Source of the DNA: Balneola sp.
Lineage (GTDB): Bacteria; Bacteroidota; Rhodothermia; Balneolales; Balneolaceae
Reading direction: 5' to 3'
DNA: 64,000 bases
NCBI GenBank assembly: GCA_002696035.1
Contig: NZQV01000007.1
Span: forward strand, 124,001 to 188,000
The translations under genes were made by a program, and so were the position numbers. Each line of letters opens with the position of its first letter. Position 1 is the stretch's first letter. Under the pieces are notes generated by a model. That model was not told the origin of the DNA. It did no database searches and worked only from the letters and a program-made list of their open reading frames with translations. Below, one piece after another: positions 27,200-37,063 of this stretch.

Positions 27200-28369
27200 A
27201 TGAAAACACTATATATTATTTCCAAGGGAATGGACAAGCAGTCGGATGAAGAGTTACGGCAGCTTGAGATTGAGGATAAGATCCCCCGGGTTTCGCTGCT
27301 TGAAGATGCTATTTCGGCGGAGGTGCTTGATGAACGATACCTGACTGAGAAGCCACCCTATTTACGCAGATTATTCTACGGACTTATCCCGGTAAGCATT
27401 GCTCAACTGCTCGAAGCTCTCTTCATTATGCACCGGTACGATCTGATCTTGACTCACACTGAGAAAGTAAGCTTTCCATTAGCCCTGATATTGAAGTGGA
27501 TTCGCTCATCGAAGCCGCATATTGTAGTATTGTCACGGATCACATCCGTGGATGTAAAGAAAACGAAGCAGAAACTGTGGTTTTTAAAAAGAACCAGGAA
27601 TTCAGTTACCTGTTTTCTGATCTGGTCTTCTGTGCAGCGAAAAATTGCCATTGAACGATTTGGGGTATCTGCGGATAAGATCATACTTCTTAAAAGAGGG
27701 ATCGATCAGCTTTTTTGGAGTCCAAGGGAAATTGAAACGGATATGATCTGTTCAGTAGGAATGGAGGCTCGCGATTATCCGACACTGGTTGAGGCCCTTC
27801 GTCATCTAAAGATTCCTTGTCATATTGCAGCCGGAGCATCCCGGGGAGATATTTTTAAAACGATCGAAAGACTACATGATATCGAGGATATTCCGGACTG
27901 GGTAACCATTGGACCCAAAAAACCAATGGATCTCAGATCATTATATGCACGTTCTCGATTTTCCGTCATCTCTCTTTTACCAACAGATTCTGATAACGGA
28001 TTAACAGCCATACTTGAATCAATGGCAATGGGAAAACCCGTCATTTGTACAAGAGCTGAGGGACAGGTAGATATTATTCAGGATGGTATTACCGGAATAT
28101 TTGTGCCACAAGGAGAACCCGGGGCAATGAGAGATGCAATACAGTCTCTTTGGAACGATCCTGAACGTTGTGAAAGGATGGGTGAAGCTGCGCGGGAATT
28201 TATAGTGAAGAATCATAATATGGAACAATTTGTAGCTGCCATTAAACATGAGGTTGACCGGGCTGTTCATATACAGGTTCCTCAATTTCATGCTTCATCA
28301 TCCCATCTGAAGTCAGCATCACCAGCTATATTTGTGGAATCCGATAAATTTGATTCTGAGATGGATTGA
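27200..28369 (+). CDS. Glycosyltransferase, GT4-like
   Basis: A 389-aa GT-B protein. The donor half carries ICSVGMEARDYPTLVEAL, FSVISLLPTDSDNGLTAILE and SMAMGKPVICTRAEGQVDII, the usual GT4 arrangement with Glu in the E-x7-E position. The N-terminal half is diverged (TLYIISKGMDKQSDEELRQL). It starts 9 bp after the deacetylase stop, so both act on the same product. Confidence 0.85.
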   Translation: MKTLYIISKGMDKQSDEELRQLEIEDKIPRVSLLEDAISAEVLDERYLTEKPPYLRRLFYGLIPVSIAQLLEALFIMHRYDLILTHTEKVSFPLALILKWIRSSKPHIVVLSRITSVDVKKTKQKLWFLKRTRNSVTCFLIWSSVQRKIAIERFGVSADKIILLKRGIDQLFWSPREIETDMICSVGMEARDYPTLVEALRHLKIPCHIAAGASRGDIFKTIERLHDIEDIPDWVTIGPKKPMDLRSLYARSRFSVISLLPTDSDNGLTAILESMAMGKPVICTRAEGQVDIIQDGITGIFVPQGEPGAMRDAIQSLWNDPERCERMGEAAREFIVKNHNMEQFVAAIKHEVDRAVHIQVPQFHASSSHLKSASPAIFVESDKFDSEMD

Positions 28370-28459
28370 AATCCTGAATAGTGATATCAGCATCTTTAAA
28401 AAGCCTAAAGAAAACATGAAGCATAAAAAATTTAAAAAACACCCGGTTGGGTAAACCCG

Positions 28460-29659
28460 ATGATCTTTATTGAAGTTATATTTTTAACCTTTTTTCTATT
28501 ATTGGGTCCGTTGTTAGGCTACCAGTTTTTTTTGAGCGTGGTGTCATTTTTTGCTAAAAAAAGGACCACTTTCAATTCGGAGCTAAACCGAAAGTTTGCT
28601 TTTATCATACCTGCTCACAACGAAGAAAAAATTATCTCAAAAACGATTTATAGCTTGTCTGGACTTATATATCCAAAAATAAATTATGATGTTTTCGTCA
28701 TAGCTGATAATTGCACAGATCAAACTGCCCAGATCGCAAGAACACTCGGAACCAACGTACTGGAACGTACGAATCCCGATCGCAAAGGGAAAGGATATGC
28801 GTTGAGATGGGCTTTTGATACGGTATTGTCACATAAGAAAAAATATGATGCATTAATTGTGGTGGATGCAGATAGCCTGGTATCAGGTAATTTTCTGGAA
28901 GTGATGAATGATTACCTTGATCGCGGTAGCCGGGTGATGCAATGCAGCGACCTGGTGTTGCCTGAACCTGGAAACTGGAGTGTGGAAGCTACACGTATCG
29001 GGTTTCTGCTATATAATTATGTAAAACCTCTCGGACGGAAAGTGCTCGGCTTAAATATGGGACTGAGAGGGAACGGCATGTGCTTCAGCGCTGATGTTCT
29101 GAAAGAAATTCCGTGGCAGGCCTGGTCGTTGACTGAAGATGTTGAGTACGGGCTCGTACTGTTATTGAAAGGGGAAAGAATCGATTTTGCTCCCGAGGCG
29201 GAAGTGTATGCACAGATGCCAATAGAAGCTTCAAATGCAGAAACACAACGCTCCCGTTGGGAGATTGGACGCTTTCAAATTATCAGATCCTATGCACCAA
29301 AGTTTTTCTATAAGGCCATAAGTAAAGGATCTTTGACTTATTTTGATGTATTCGTTGATCTGATCACTCCGCCGTTTGTGAATATGATGTTTATGGTAAC
29401 GATGATCTTTAGTGCCGGGCTTATTCTTTGGTTATTGGCACTATTACCTGTTATGCACTTGTTAATGTGGGGGGGCTTACTATCCACAGGAATATTTTAC
29501 TTGTTTATTGGACTGTATGTAGGGGGAGCTGATAAAGCACTTTACAAGTCATTGCTTCGACTGCCAAAGTATATTTTCTGGAAGCTAAAAGTATATGTTA
29601 AAGCCCTGTCAATAGGGAAAGAGGATAATTGGATCAGAACAACAAGGGATTCCAAATAA
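28460..29659 (+). CDS. Membrane glycosyltransferase, GT2 (beta-glycan synthase-like)
   Basis: The 399-aa protein has an N-terminal TM helix, a GT-A domain with FIIPAHNEEKIISKTIYSL, VVDADS (DxD), TEDVEYG (TED-type) and AETQRSRWEIGR (QxxRW motif of processive beta-glycan synthases), and C-terminal TM helices (~306-365). Its layout is like N-acetylglucosaminyltransferases of the PgaC type. It probably makes a beta-linkage or chain at the inner membrane. It follows the GT4-like gene by 90 bp. Confidence 0.88.
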   Translation: MIFIEVIFLTFFLLLGPLLGYQFFLSVVSFFAKKRTTFNSELNRKFAFIIPAHNEEKIISKTIYSLSGLIYPKINYDVFVIADNCTDQTAQIARTLGTNVLERTNPDRKGKGYALRWAFDTVLSHKKKYDALIVVDADSLVSGNFLEVMNDYLDRGSRVMQCSDLVLPEPGNWSVEATRIGFLLYNYVKPLGRKVLGLNMGLRGNGMCFSADVLKEIPWQAWSLTEDVEYGLVLLLKGERIDFAPEAEVYAQMPIEASNAETQRSRWEIGRFQIIRSYAPKFFYKAISKGSLTYFDVFVDLITPPFVNMMFMVTMIFSAGLILWLLALLPVMHLLMWGGLLSTGIFYLFIGLYVGGADKALYKSLLRLPKYIFWKLKVYVKALSIGKEDNWIRTTRDSK

Positions 29660-29777
29660 GATGGATTTACATAGGTGTAAGCGATAAGATTCAAGAACTA
29701 TAAAATTGAAATGTATCTTTGATCTTGTCGATTTTAAATGATTCAATATTTATGATTACGGCATTTAAAGATACAAC

Positions 29778-29858
29778 ATGCCTTATACCATCAACCAAAT
29801 AGCCAACCTGCTCCGTGAAGTTTTACAGCTTATGCAATTTGGCAGGAGAAACGTCTAA
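29778..29858 (+). pseudogene. Possible remnant ORF (26 aa)
   Basis: A short frame, MPYTINQIANLLREVLQLMQ and onward, lies ahead of the GH9 gene. Its first dozen residues look like the beginning of a MurF-like ligase, but the rest does not continue. It may be a decayed fragment or chance. Confidence 0.2.
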
Positions 29859-29881
29859 AAGTAATTGCTTTTAATAAAGTT

Positions 29882-31609
29882 ATGAAAAATATTCAGCTTT
29901 TAACTATTGTTATTTCCCTGGCTTTATTGAGTGGTTGCATTCGGTCTCCGGAAAATAAATTTATTGCTGTTAATCAGGTTGGCTACGAAATAGACAACCC
30001 CAAACAGGCCTTCTTAGTCAATGCAGAAGCCGATAGGTTTGAGCTGTTACGAGCAGAGGATTCAAGGGTGGTTTTTTCAGGTTTAATAAAAACACTTTCT
30101 GAAAAGGATACTGTTTCTGGTGATAAAATTTCGGTGATAGATTTCTCTGATTATCATTCAGAGGGTGAATATATGATCAAGACGGTTGGACCAAAACCTA
30201 TTGCATCAAACAAATTTCGCGTAAGTCAAAACGTATATGCTGATGCATTAAAAATCATGAGCAAAAGCTATTATTATCATCGGTGCGGAACTCAGGTAGG
30301 CGGTGAATCTGACTGGGGGTATGAAATCTGCCATTTGGAAGACGCACCTTTCTTTGATGCTCCGGAAAGTTCAAAAGATGTGACCGGGGGCTGGCACGAT
30401 GCGGGCGACTACAACAAGTTTACGGTGAATACTGCTTTGAGTGCCGGACTTCTGCTATATGCCTATGAATCTAATCCCGGTAATTTTTGGGACAACCAAT
30501 TGAGGATCCCTGAATCAGGCAACGGCATCCCTGACCTGATTGATGAGGTAAGCTGGGCGTTAGAATGGTTACTGAAAATGCAGCGTGATGACGGGGCTGT
30601 ATATCATAAAGTATCCCAGAATAAATGGGAGGGTGAGTATTTGCCACATACTGATCCTGCTACACGATATATTTTTGATATTAGCAGCGCCGCTACGGCA
30701 TCATTTACGGCTGCGACTGCAATCGGTTCTCGCCATTTGAAGAACTATAACCCGGATCTTTCTCAAAAGTTAAAGGTTGCCGCTGAACGTGCCTGGAACT
30801 GGCTGGAAGAAAACCCACAAAATGTTCCGACAGGTGGGTTTAAAAATCCTGAGGGTGTTACCGGTGGCGAATATGGTGATCCGTCGGACATTGATGAACG
30901 CCTCTGGGCAGTTATAGAACTATACTTGCTCACGAACAATGACAAGTACCTCTCATTTTTTATTGAACATTACAAAAAACTCTTTCAAGCAGGCATTCCA
31001 CCTATAAGCTGGCGTGATGCAAACAGCCTGGCATTGGATGCTTTTCTTCGATCGGAAACAAATGGGGAATATCAAAAAGAAATAGATGCTGTGAGAGAAG
31101 CAACCATTCTGCAGGCTGATACTATATTAGAAGCTCACAGTCATAATAAGTACCATAATTTGCTTCGTTATAATCAGTATTACTGGGGCTCAAACAGTGT
31201 AGGTCTTGCTTTAGCTTTCGATCTGATCCAAGCCTATAATATTGCCGGCCAAACAGAGTATAAAAATGCAGCACTCGATCAGCTTCACTTCATATTAGGA
31301 CGAAATCCTCTAAACCTATCACAAGTGACGGGTGTTGGTTCTGTTTCCGTGCAAAATCCATACCATCAGCTTTCTGAGATGGATGACGTCAATGCCCCTG
31401 TACCCGGAATGCTGGTGGGTGGACCAAACGATCATCTGCTATTGAACAACAAAAAGATCTCACCGTACCCATCAAAAAACTATGAAGATCTTTTCAAAAA
31501 CTACCTGGTAAATGAGCCTGCCATTAATTTCACTGCTATTCTAGTTTATGTAACCGGCGCTATCTCAACCCCAATAGATAAACCTAAGAATACCAACATT
31601 TCTAAATAG
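29882..31609 (+). CDS. Endoglucanase, GH9 lipoprotein
   Basis: Lipobox LSGC (Cys19). An N-terminal Ig-like CelD_N domain (~25-115; FIAVNQVGYEIDNPKQAFLV) precedes the GH9 catalytic barrel: GGWHDAGDYNKF (169-180) supplies Asp173/Asp176, and NEPAINFTAI near the end supplies the general-acid Glu545. LGRNPLNLSQVTGVG is also typical. GH9 enzymes cut beta-1,4-glucan; in EPS loci they often trim the polymer in the envelope. It follows the GT2 gene by 222 bp without a visible -24/-12 element. Confidence 0.92.
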   Translation: MKNIQLLTIVISLALLSGCIRSPENKFIAVNQVGYEIDNPKQAFLVNAEADRFELLRAEDSRVVFSGLIKTLSEKDTVSGDKISVIDFSDYHSEGEYMIKTVGPKPIASNKFRVSQNVYADALKIMSKSYYYHRCGTQVGGESDWGYEICHLEDAPFFDAPESSKDVTGGWHDAGDYNKFTVNTALSAGLLLYAYESNPGNFWDNQLRIPESGNGIPDLIDEVSWALEWLLKMQRDDGAVYHKVSQNKWEGEYLPHTDPATRYIFDISSAATASFTAATAIGSRHLKNYNPDLSQKLKVAAERAWNWLEENPQNVPTGGFKNPEGVTGGEYGDPSDIDERLWAVIELYLLTNNDKYLSFFIEHYKKLFQAGIPPISWRDANSLALDAFLRSETNGEYQKEIDAVREATILQADTILEAHSHNKYHNLLRYNQYYWGSNSVGLALAFDLIQAYNIAGQTEYKNAALDQLHFILGRNPLNLSQVTGVGSVSVQNPYHQLSEMDDVNAPVPGMLVGGPNDHLLLNNKKISPYPSKNYEDLFKNYLVNEPAINFTAILVYVTGAISTPIDKPKNTNISK

Positions 31610-31700
31610 GCATTGAGCATGATTTTTGATCCAACAATTATTCCATTCCATCTTTTTTTACTCCGAGGCTGGTTAAAAGTACTGAGCATAAAAAAAGAAG

Positions 31701-32741
31701 CTACTGATCTACTTTGAAGGCCCTATTTATTGCATTATAGTAAACGGTTCCCATAACAGAATAACCCATTTCATTTAAGTGCACACCATCATTTGAAAGG
31801 TGTATAGCTGGATCTAAAGCAGCTTCCATATCAGCCAGAATGATGAGATCGCCATTCGTTTTTCGGTCACTAATAATAGAGCGTATTTCGGCATTATATC
31901 GCTGAACCATAACAGCTCTATCTTTGATCGTCATGTCTGAACTTCCTACATTTTTTGGTGAAACGGGCGGGATTGTAGCAGCAAGGATGTAGGTTCCCGG
32001 CTCGGATGAGTTAAAAATACGATCAATCAGAGCATCCCACCGGGAAGCAATTTCGGGAGCAGTTTCATCAAAATACCAGGCAATATCATTGGTTCCCACC
32101 ATCAGGGCTACATATTTGGGGCTGTGTGTCTGCATCAGAGATTCTGCCTTATCTATGATGCCTTCGATCTTTATGCCACCCACACCCTCATGATCAGCAT
32201 CTGGGATAGAGCTTGTTTGATATTGATTGCCCACAAAATCCAGATCATGGCCATCATCAGTCAGTAAATTCCAAAGTTTTACTCTTGGGCGGGAATCGTT
32301 GGTCATACTGTCGCCCAATGGCATAATAACTAGTAATTGATCTAAAGGAGTAGCTGGGACTGAATGTTCTTCAATCTTATACATTAATTTAGCTTCAAGG
32401 GTCACATTATCGCTGTTAGTAATAGTGGCCTGAATTTTAAACTCTCCTGTCAGTTCCTCAGGTTGGCTTATCCTGAAGGAACCATCACTATAAGAGACAA
32501 CGGTGATTTGATGAACCTCACTGAAGAACTCTGTGTTTACAATCGGAGTTTTGCTGTCAAAGTAATCCAAAATATGGAAATCCTTGATTTGCCCTTTACT
32601 TCCTTTCAAGGTATCGGCAATTTGAATGATTGGGATAAGTGATTTTTCAACTGATGGTTCATTTGGCACATCAATTGGCTGAGTGCAACTCATAAAAATG
32701 AAGCATATAGAAATGCAGGACATAAGAATATATTTAAACAT
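31701..32741 (-). CDS. SGNH-hydrolase lipoprotein (CE3-like esterase)
   Basis: Lipobox FMSC (Cys19). An N-terminal beta domain (~30-130) precedes a GDSL/SGNH hydrolase: GDSMT with Ser145, Gly188 (VGGIKI), Asn218 (GTNDI) and Asp318/His321 (NDGVHLNEMGY). The full Ser-Gly-Asn-His set is present. It probably removes O-acyl groups from the polymer outside the inner membrane. Last gene of the leftward decoration operon, 120 bp after the aminotransferase start. Confidence 0.88.
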   Translation of the reverse strand: MFKYILMSCISICFIFMSCTQPIDVPNEPSVEKSLIPIIQIADTLKGSKGQIKDFHILDYFDSKTPIVNTEFFSEVHQITVVSYSDGSFRISQPEELTGEFKIQATITNSDNVTLEAKLMYKIEEHSVPATPLDQLLVIMPLGDSMTNDSRPRVKLWNLLTDDGHDLDFVGNQYQTSSIPDADHEGVGGIKIEGIIDKAESLMQTHSPKYVALMVGTNDIAWYFDETAPEIASRWDALIDRIFNSSEPGTYILAATIPPVSPKNVGSSDMTIKDRAVMVQRYNAEIRSIISDRKTNGDLIILADMEAALDPAIHLSNDGVHLNEMGYSVMGTVYYNAINRAFKVDQ

Positions 32742-32861
32742 GATAGAGTTGCTTTATCTTAAAGAATGAAAGAACTCTGTATAATCAGGTAACTCAAAAT
32801 TTGTTCCATAAATTAAATTCTACAATTCAGGAAAATTGACAGGTGTTGTATAAGACTAAGA

Positions 32862-33995
32862 TCACGGCGATAAGATATTCAGGCAGTCAACCATGCTTTT
32901 CAATTGTGCTGGAGCTATATACTTATGTACAGGCAGCTCCAACAGTCCATATTTAAGTTTTTCGGCTTGTTGGAATCCCTTCTTCCCAAATGGTGCTTCC
33001 GGCCAGCCAATGTAGCAGACCACACCAGCATTTCGCAAAGCTTGTTGTACTTGCTCACGCATGTTGGCGGGGATAAGAACAGGCATGCTAAAGGGGGTGA
33101 AGCCCTTATTTAGTGAATAAGCATTCGTCTTTTCTTTGGTAGCATAACGTTTAATCCCCAGGGGCTGAATAAATGAATGATTCCGAATTCCGTTAAGTAA
33201 ATACAAGAAGTTCTCGCGCCTTTTATTTACCAATTTATCTACATCAAGTAATTTGCAATACCATTCGGAAAATCGGTCCATTATTTTCACATGTACAACA
33301 TGGTTTCCTGATAAATCAATATATCCGGTACCTGGTAATGATAATTTTCGAAATGGATTATATCCGTTCAAAGCGTTGTTAATGGTAAATTTTAGCCGGG
33401 ATCCAGCCAAATGATAAGCCATGAAAGAACTACTCACTCGCTTTGTATCTGAAGGTTTAAATTTCCAAGGTTGTGAATTTAAGACCAAAACGCCGCCGCA
33501 ATGAAATTGCATCATCTTTCTGGTACTGAACAATGTAAAATCACCTGTGGAGCCAAGCTGTTTGTCCTTGTAATACCCGTTTATACTGTGGGCACAATCC
33601 TCAATAAGAAATATGCCAGCTCGTTCTGTTAAGTCTTTTAATGGCTGTAAATCCACGGGAACCCCGAAGAAGTGAACGGCAAAGATGGCTTGTGTCTGAT
33701 CATCTATCAAACTGCCGATTTCATTCGGGTCAATATTAAAATCTGTAGGAACATCGTAAAATTTAGGTTCAAATCCTGCAGCAAGGATAAACCGGTACAG
33801 CTTGGCCGGTATATAGACCGGCATAACAATATTCGGTTTTTTCTTTGGACGGTTCTTTTGTATCCAAATCATTACATCATAGAAGGCATGTGCTGCATTA
33901 CCATAAAAATGGGATTTTCCTTCAAATTGATCCAGATATTGACGAAATGATACAGTCGGAACCGATTCTTCTGAATACCCTGTAGTTTCTTTCAT
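32862..33995 (-). CDS. DegT/DnrJ/EryC1-type PLP aminotransferase
   Basis: The 377-aa protein has the PLP-binding Asp in IEDCAHSI (Asp133) and the Schiff-base lysine in FSTRKMMQFHCGG (Lys160), as in sugar aminotransferases of the DegT family. The N-terminal region (~1-60) is diverged. It would make an amino sugar that the formyltransferase or the acyltransferases could then modify. It overlaps the preceding acyltransferase gene as ATGA. Confidence 0.85.
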   Translation of the reverse strand: MKETTGYSEESVPTVSFRQYLDQFEGKSHFYGNAAHAFYDVMIWIQKNRPKKKPNIVMPVYIPAKLYRFILAAGFEPKFYDVPTDFNIDPNEIGSLIDDQTQAIFAVHFFGVPVDLQPLKDLTERAGIFLIEDCAHSINGYYKDKQLGSTGDFTLFSTRKMMQFHCGGVLVLNSQPWKFKPSDTKRVSSSFMAYHLAGSRLKFTINNALNGYNPFRKLSLPGTGYIDLSGNHVVHVKIMDRFSEWYCKLLDVDKLVNKRRENFLYLLNGIRNHSFIQPLGIKRYATKEKTNAYSLNKGFTPFSMPVLIPANMREQVQQALRNAGVVCYIGWPEAPFGKKGFQQAEKLKYGLLELPVHKYIAPAQLKSMVDCLNILSP

Positions 33996-35380
33996 TTATG
34001 TGATCTCTGTTCAATACGCTCATGCAGAAGGTGTATGTAATCACTTAATCCGGAGTTAAATGACTTATCTTCAAATAGGTATTTAAGATGTAATCTTTCG
34101 TTCCTGATGTATTTAACCACATTCATTGAACTCTTTATTAGTCTGGGTAACAACCTTCCGTTTTTATAGTCAGGACACAAGGTGATTTTTTGGTTTTGTT
34201 TGATCTCGGTAGCCAATCTTAATTTAAATTCTTCCGCTCCGCGCAGCATATCAAAAACCTTAACCCCATCATTAATAGCTTCATGTAATCTTGCGTATAG
34301 CAGTACATTTCCCGGTCCCTGCTTTATATATTGTGATTCTTCGTCCATGCCCCGATGCATAAGGGATATTCTATTTTTATAGGTTATGCATACATCAATA
34401 GCTACATATTTTGCGTTTTCTTCTTCCGGAATGGCCACATTAACCTCTATCCAGTTTTTCTCATAAAATGATTGAGCGATTTCCATAAAAAAATCACGCA
34501 TCCTTTTTTCCGAAAATGTACCTGAGAACCCCCGGTCATTCCATTGCTGCTGATGCATTCGAATAAAGTCTGTCAATACTACGGGCAATTCGATGGGGTC
34601 TTTTATTTTATCGATCTTAAAAGCATTAGGGTTTCCTGTTTCTGACCGTTTAAAATAACGCCGGGCATGATACCGGGCTTTTTTGGGCAAAGATTTCAAA
34701 TATTCATCCCAAGTAGAATCCAGCATTATTACCGGACTTGAAGACGCCTTTTCCATTATGCAGTTCAGTTCCTGATCACCCGATGCAATAAGTGGGAGCA
34801 ATGTATTGAGTATGTCGCTTTTTTTGGGAACTTCATCCAAAATGATCTCATCATAAACCGAATTGATGTCATTGAAATGCTGAAGGAATGATTGATAGAA
34901 TATTTGCTCACACCCTGGGCGAATTATACAATCCAGGTAATCTGAATAGGAGATGGAGCCTAACAATGGTTCGCCTTCCGGTTGACTTACATAAGATCCC
35001 AGGAATCTTAAACAGGTATAAACTTTGTGGCCAAAGAGGGTTACGGTGTCTTCAAAGAGGGGAGCGATACCTATTAGTTTGTTTTCTGTATAAACTGTAA
35101 GAATATGCAGTTTTTTGTTAGCTCCAAAATGCTTCCACCATACCTGATTCCATTCAAAAGTTTGGAAAATTTGAGTGTTAGCTTCCATTACCAACTCTTG
35201 CCACTCCTTTTCTAAGGTTTCAAAATCTTCGATGTGGGTGATGATTCTGATTTCAGTTTGGCTACTGTCTGTCCTTCTACTAATATCATCTATTTGTGAT
35301 TGTTCAGATTCACCTGTTGTATAAGCTGATATTGAGGAGGTCTCATTGATTTCATTATGATCAATCAATTTTACTCCCAT
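33992..35380 (-). CDS. CelD-like GNAT acyltransferase (FemAB-like)
   Basis: The 462-aa protein is a paralogue of the gene at 24740: WQELVMEANTQIFQTFEWNQ, then YLKSLPKKARYHARRYFKRS and MHQQQWNDRGFSGTFSEKRM. An extra ~45-residue polar N-terminus is present. It has the Acetyltransf_6 layout. In the company of a carrier protein and an adenylating enzyme it is a candidate to move an aminoacyl group from carrier to sugar, as FemX-type enzymes do from aminoacyl-tRNA. That use is inference. Confidence 0.78.
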   Translation of the reverse strand: MGVKLIDHNEINETSSISAYTTGESEQSQIDDISRRTDSSQTEIRIITHIEDFETLEKEWQELVMEANTQIFQTFEWNQVWWKHFGANKKLHILTVYTENKLIGIAPLFEDTVTLFGHKVYTCLRFLGSYVSQPEGEPLLGSISYSDYLDCIIRPGCEQIFYQSFLQHFNDINSVYDEIILDEVPKKSDILNTLLPLIASGDQELNCIMEKASSSPVIMLDSTWDEYLKSLPKKARYHARRYFKRSETGNPNAFKIDKIKDPIELPVVLTDFIRMHQQQWNDRGFSGTFSEKRMRDFFMEIAQSFYEKNWIEVNVAIPEEENAKYVAIDVCITYKNRISLMHRGMDEESQYIKQGPGNVLLYARLHEAINDGVKVFDMLRGAEEFKLRLATEIKQNQKITLCPDYKNGRLLPRLIKSSMNVVKYIRNERLHLKYLFEDKSFNSGLSDYIHLLHERIEQRSHK

Positions 35381-35535
35381 TAAATCTTTGATAATGCAAT
35401 TTGTATGACATTATATTTCTACGTTGTATTTGTGGCAAAAGCCCTTGGAAAGAATTAAACATCTGAGGTTTAACCCGGAATTCAGATTCAGATAGTTTGT
35501 TAAAAGTGCTGAATTTTTCAGTCGTGGGAAATTCT

Positions 35536-36672
35536 TCAAAGAACCCATAGATCTCCTTCAAGTCGTGTTAAAAAAGCGTTGCCGGTTTGTATAGTATGTT
35601 TCAGTTCAAAATCGCTGCTATGTATTAAGGTCCACATCCTTGCCGGAACAGAAAAAGCTTTCCTGGTAAATGGGGTTTGTAGCTGGCTGGGCATCAGTCG
35701 TCCGGAAAGTTCCACGCCACCCTTGGAAAAAGCGTGCCAGGTTAGAGCATTAAATAATTCGGTTTCTTTACCCGGTATTGATACCGCCTGAATGACCTCA
35801 CAAACACCCTTTTTTTGAGCATAGTAGATAAACCAGCCAATGGGTTGATTATTCGGATCAAAGAGCGCGGCTTTATGCAGCGTTCCATATTTGGTTTCTC
35901 CCTCCAGCAGCTGGAACAAACTGTCAATATCTGTTAGATTGTATGTAGGAAAAAGGAGATAGAAAGGTTCTATTATTTCCAACAGAACGCTCATTAATTC
36001 TGTACTGAGTGGTATAATACCGTTAAAAGGTTTTTTTTGATAAAAGAGTGGGATCTTCAACCTCTCGGCGATCGAATCCATACTTGCCGCTACAAAGCGA
36101 AGGCTTTCACCCATCCGGTTTGGATACTGTTTTAACAAATGAATCGTGGCCAATGAAAGCGGTCGCAATGGGATTTTATAATAAAGACTTTCCCCTGTAA
36201 CGAATTCTCCGCCAAGCCGTTTCCATAACTCCATTGTAGAATCAGCAGAACCGTCAGAAAGAGAGATATCCTGAGGGCCGGAAAGAAAATGTTGGAGTAA
36301 TCTCATCGGCATAAGTTGCTTTCTTCCATCCTCCGTTGCCATTAAATGATGGCAATTAGCCATGGTGATCATTCTGTTTTTGTATTGGAATGATTTTGTG
36401 ATGATACCTAAAAAGCCATTGATATCTCCATTTGCTGATCGGCTGACAATGGGTTTGACATGCGGGAGAAGCTCTCCGTCTTTGAAATAGAGCTGAGCAG
36501 TCCTCTTTTTTAGAGTTTGAAAGGAAGACTCCTTGCTGCCAGGAAAGTATAAACGAGAGAGTTCTACTACGGAATCGATATCATCTGTAGTTAGCAGCGT
36601 AATTGGGGGATTCTCTTGTTTTAAAATTCCTTGGTGTTTATAGGTGCCGGCCAAATTTAGATCTGGATCCAT
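35536..36672 (-). CDS. GNAT-fold acyltransferase-like protein
   Basis: The 378-aa protein has a GNAT domain at ~22-170 (LTTDDIDSVVELSRLYFPGS; NGFLGIITKSFQYKNRMITM; LMPMRLLQHFLSG; SADSTMELWKRLGGEFVTGE) and a second GNAT-like half (~265-370, IGWFIYY). Such bilobal proteins act in acyl transfer to sugars or peptides. It follows the carrier-protein gene by 72 bp, so it is in the same operon. Substrate unknown. Confidence 0.7.
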   Translation of the reverse strand: MDPDLNLAGTYKHQGILKQENPPITLLTTDDIDSVVELSRLYFPGSKESSFQTLKKRTAQLYFKDGELLPHVKPIVSRSANGDINGFLGIITKSFQYKNRMITMANCHHLMATEDGRKQLMPMRLLQHFLSGPQDISLSDGSADSTMELWKRLGGEFVTGESLYYKIPLRPLSLATIHLLKQYPNRMGESLRFVAASMDSIAERLKIPLFYQKKPFNGIIPLSTELMSVLLEIIEPFYLLFPTYNLTDIDSLFQLLEGETKYGTLHKAALFDPNNQPIGWFIYYAQKKGVCEVIQAVSIPGKETELFNALTWHAFSKGGVELSGRLMPSQLQTPFTRKAFSVPARMWTLIHSSDFELKHTIQTGNAFLTRLEGDLWVL

Positions 36673-36744
36673 TATATCGGGTATGATTGTTCATAATAGC
36701 TTAAAGTAAACCGGGCTTCTCTCTTGCCTCGGACAAAAAAGGGA

Positions 36745-37020
36745 TCAGCTGCCCACACTAACAGATAAAGGTACAGGTAGTGAAAGTCGTGTGATCATCG
36801 CAGTCATCGCCTTCACTGATCTATAATCCTCAAAATCGATTTCTTCAGGCTCAATCCTGATATTGAATTCATTTTCCAAGGCTACCATCAATTGTATAAG
36901 TGATAGTGAATCAAGTACTCCGGTGTCGATCAGGTCTTCTTCAAATGCGATCGTTTCAAGGGTTAATGTCTTGCAGACAGTGGATGTGACTTTTATTTGG
37001 ATGGGCTGTTGCTGCTTCAT
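36745..37020 (-). CDS. Stand-alone acyl/peptidyl carrier protein (DltC-like)
   Basis: The 91-aa protein has the phosphopantetheine site GVLDSLSLIQL with Ser38 and an acidic helix before it. Its size and sequence resemble DltC and discrete PCPs more than fatty-acid ACPs. It sits 43 bp after the adenylation gene, which should load it. Residues 80-91 are a Ser/Val/Pro tail. Confidence 0.9.
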   Translation of the reverse strand: MKQQQPIQIKVTSTVCKTLTLETIAFEEDLIDTGVLDSLSLIQLMVALENEFNIRIEPEEIDFEDYRSVKAMTAMITRLSLPVPLSVSVGS

Positions 37021-37063
37021 ACTTGTATAATGATTTTTGGGATGTGTTTACACCAAACTAATT

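Noticed and set aside
35361-35561. 66-aa minus-strand ORF between the two acyltransferase genes
   Set aside because: It overlaps both neighbours, has no domain or clear ribosome-binding site, and reads like a shadow.
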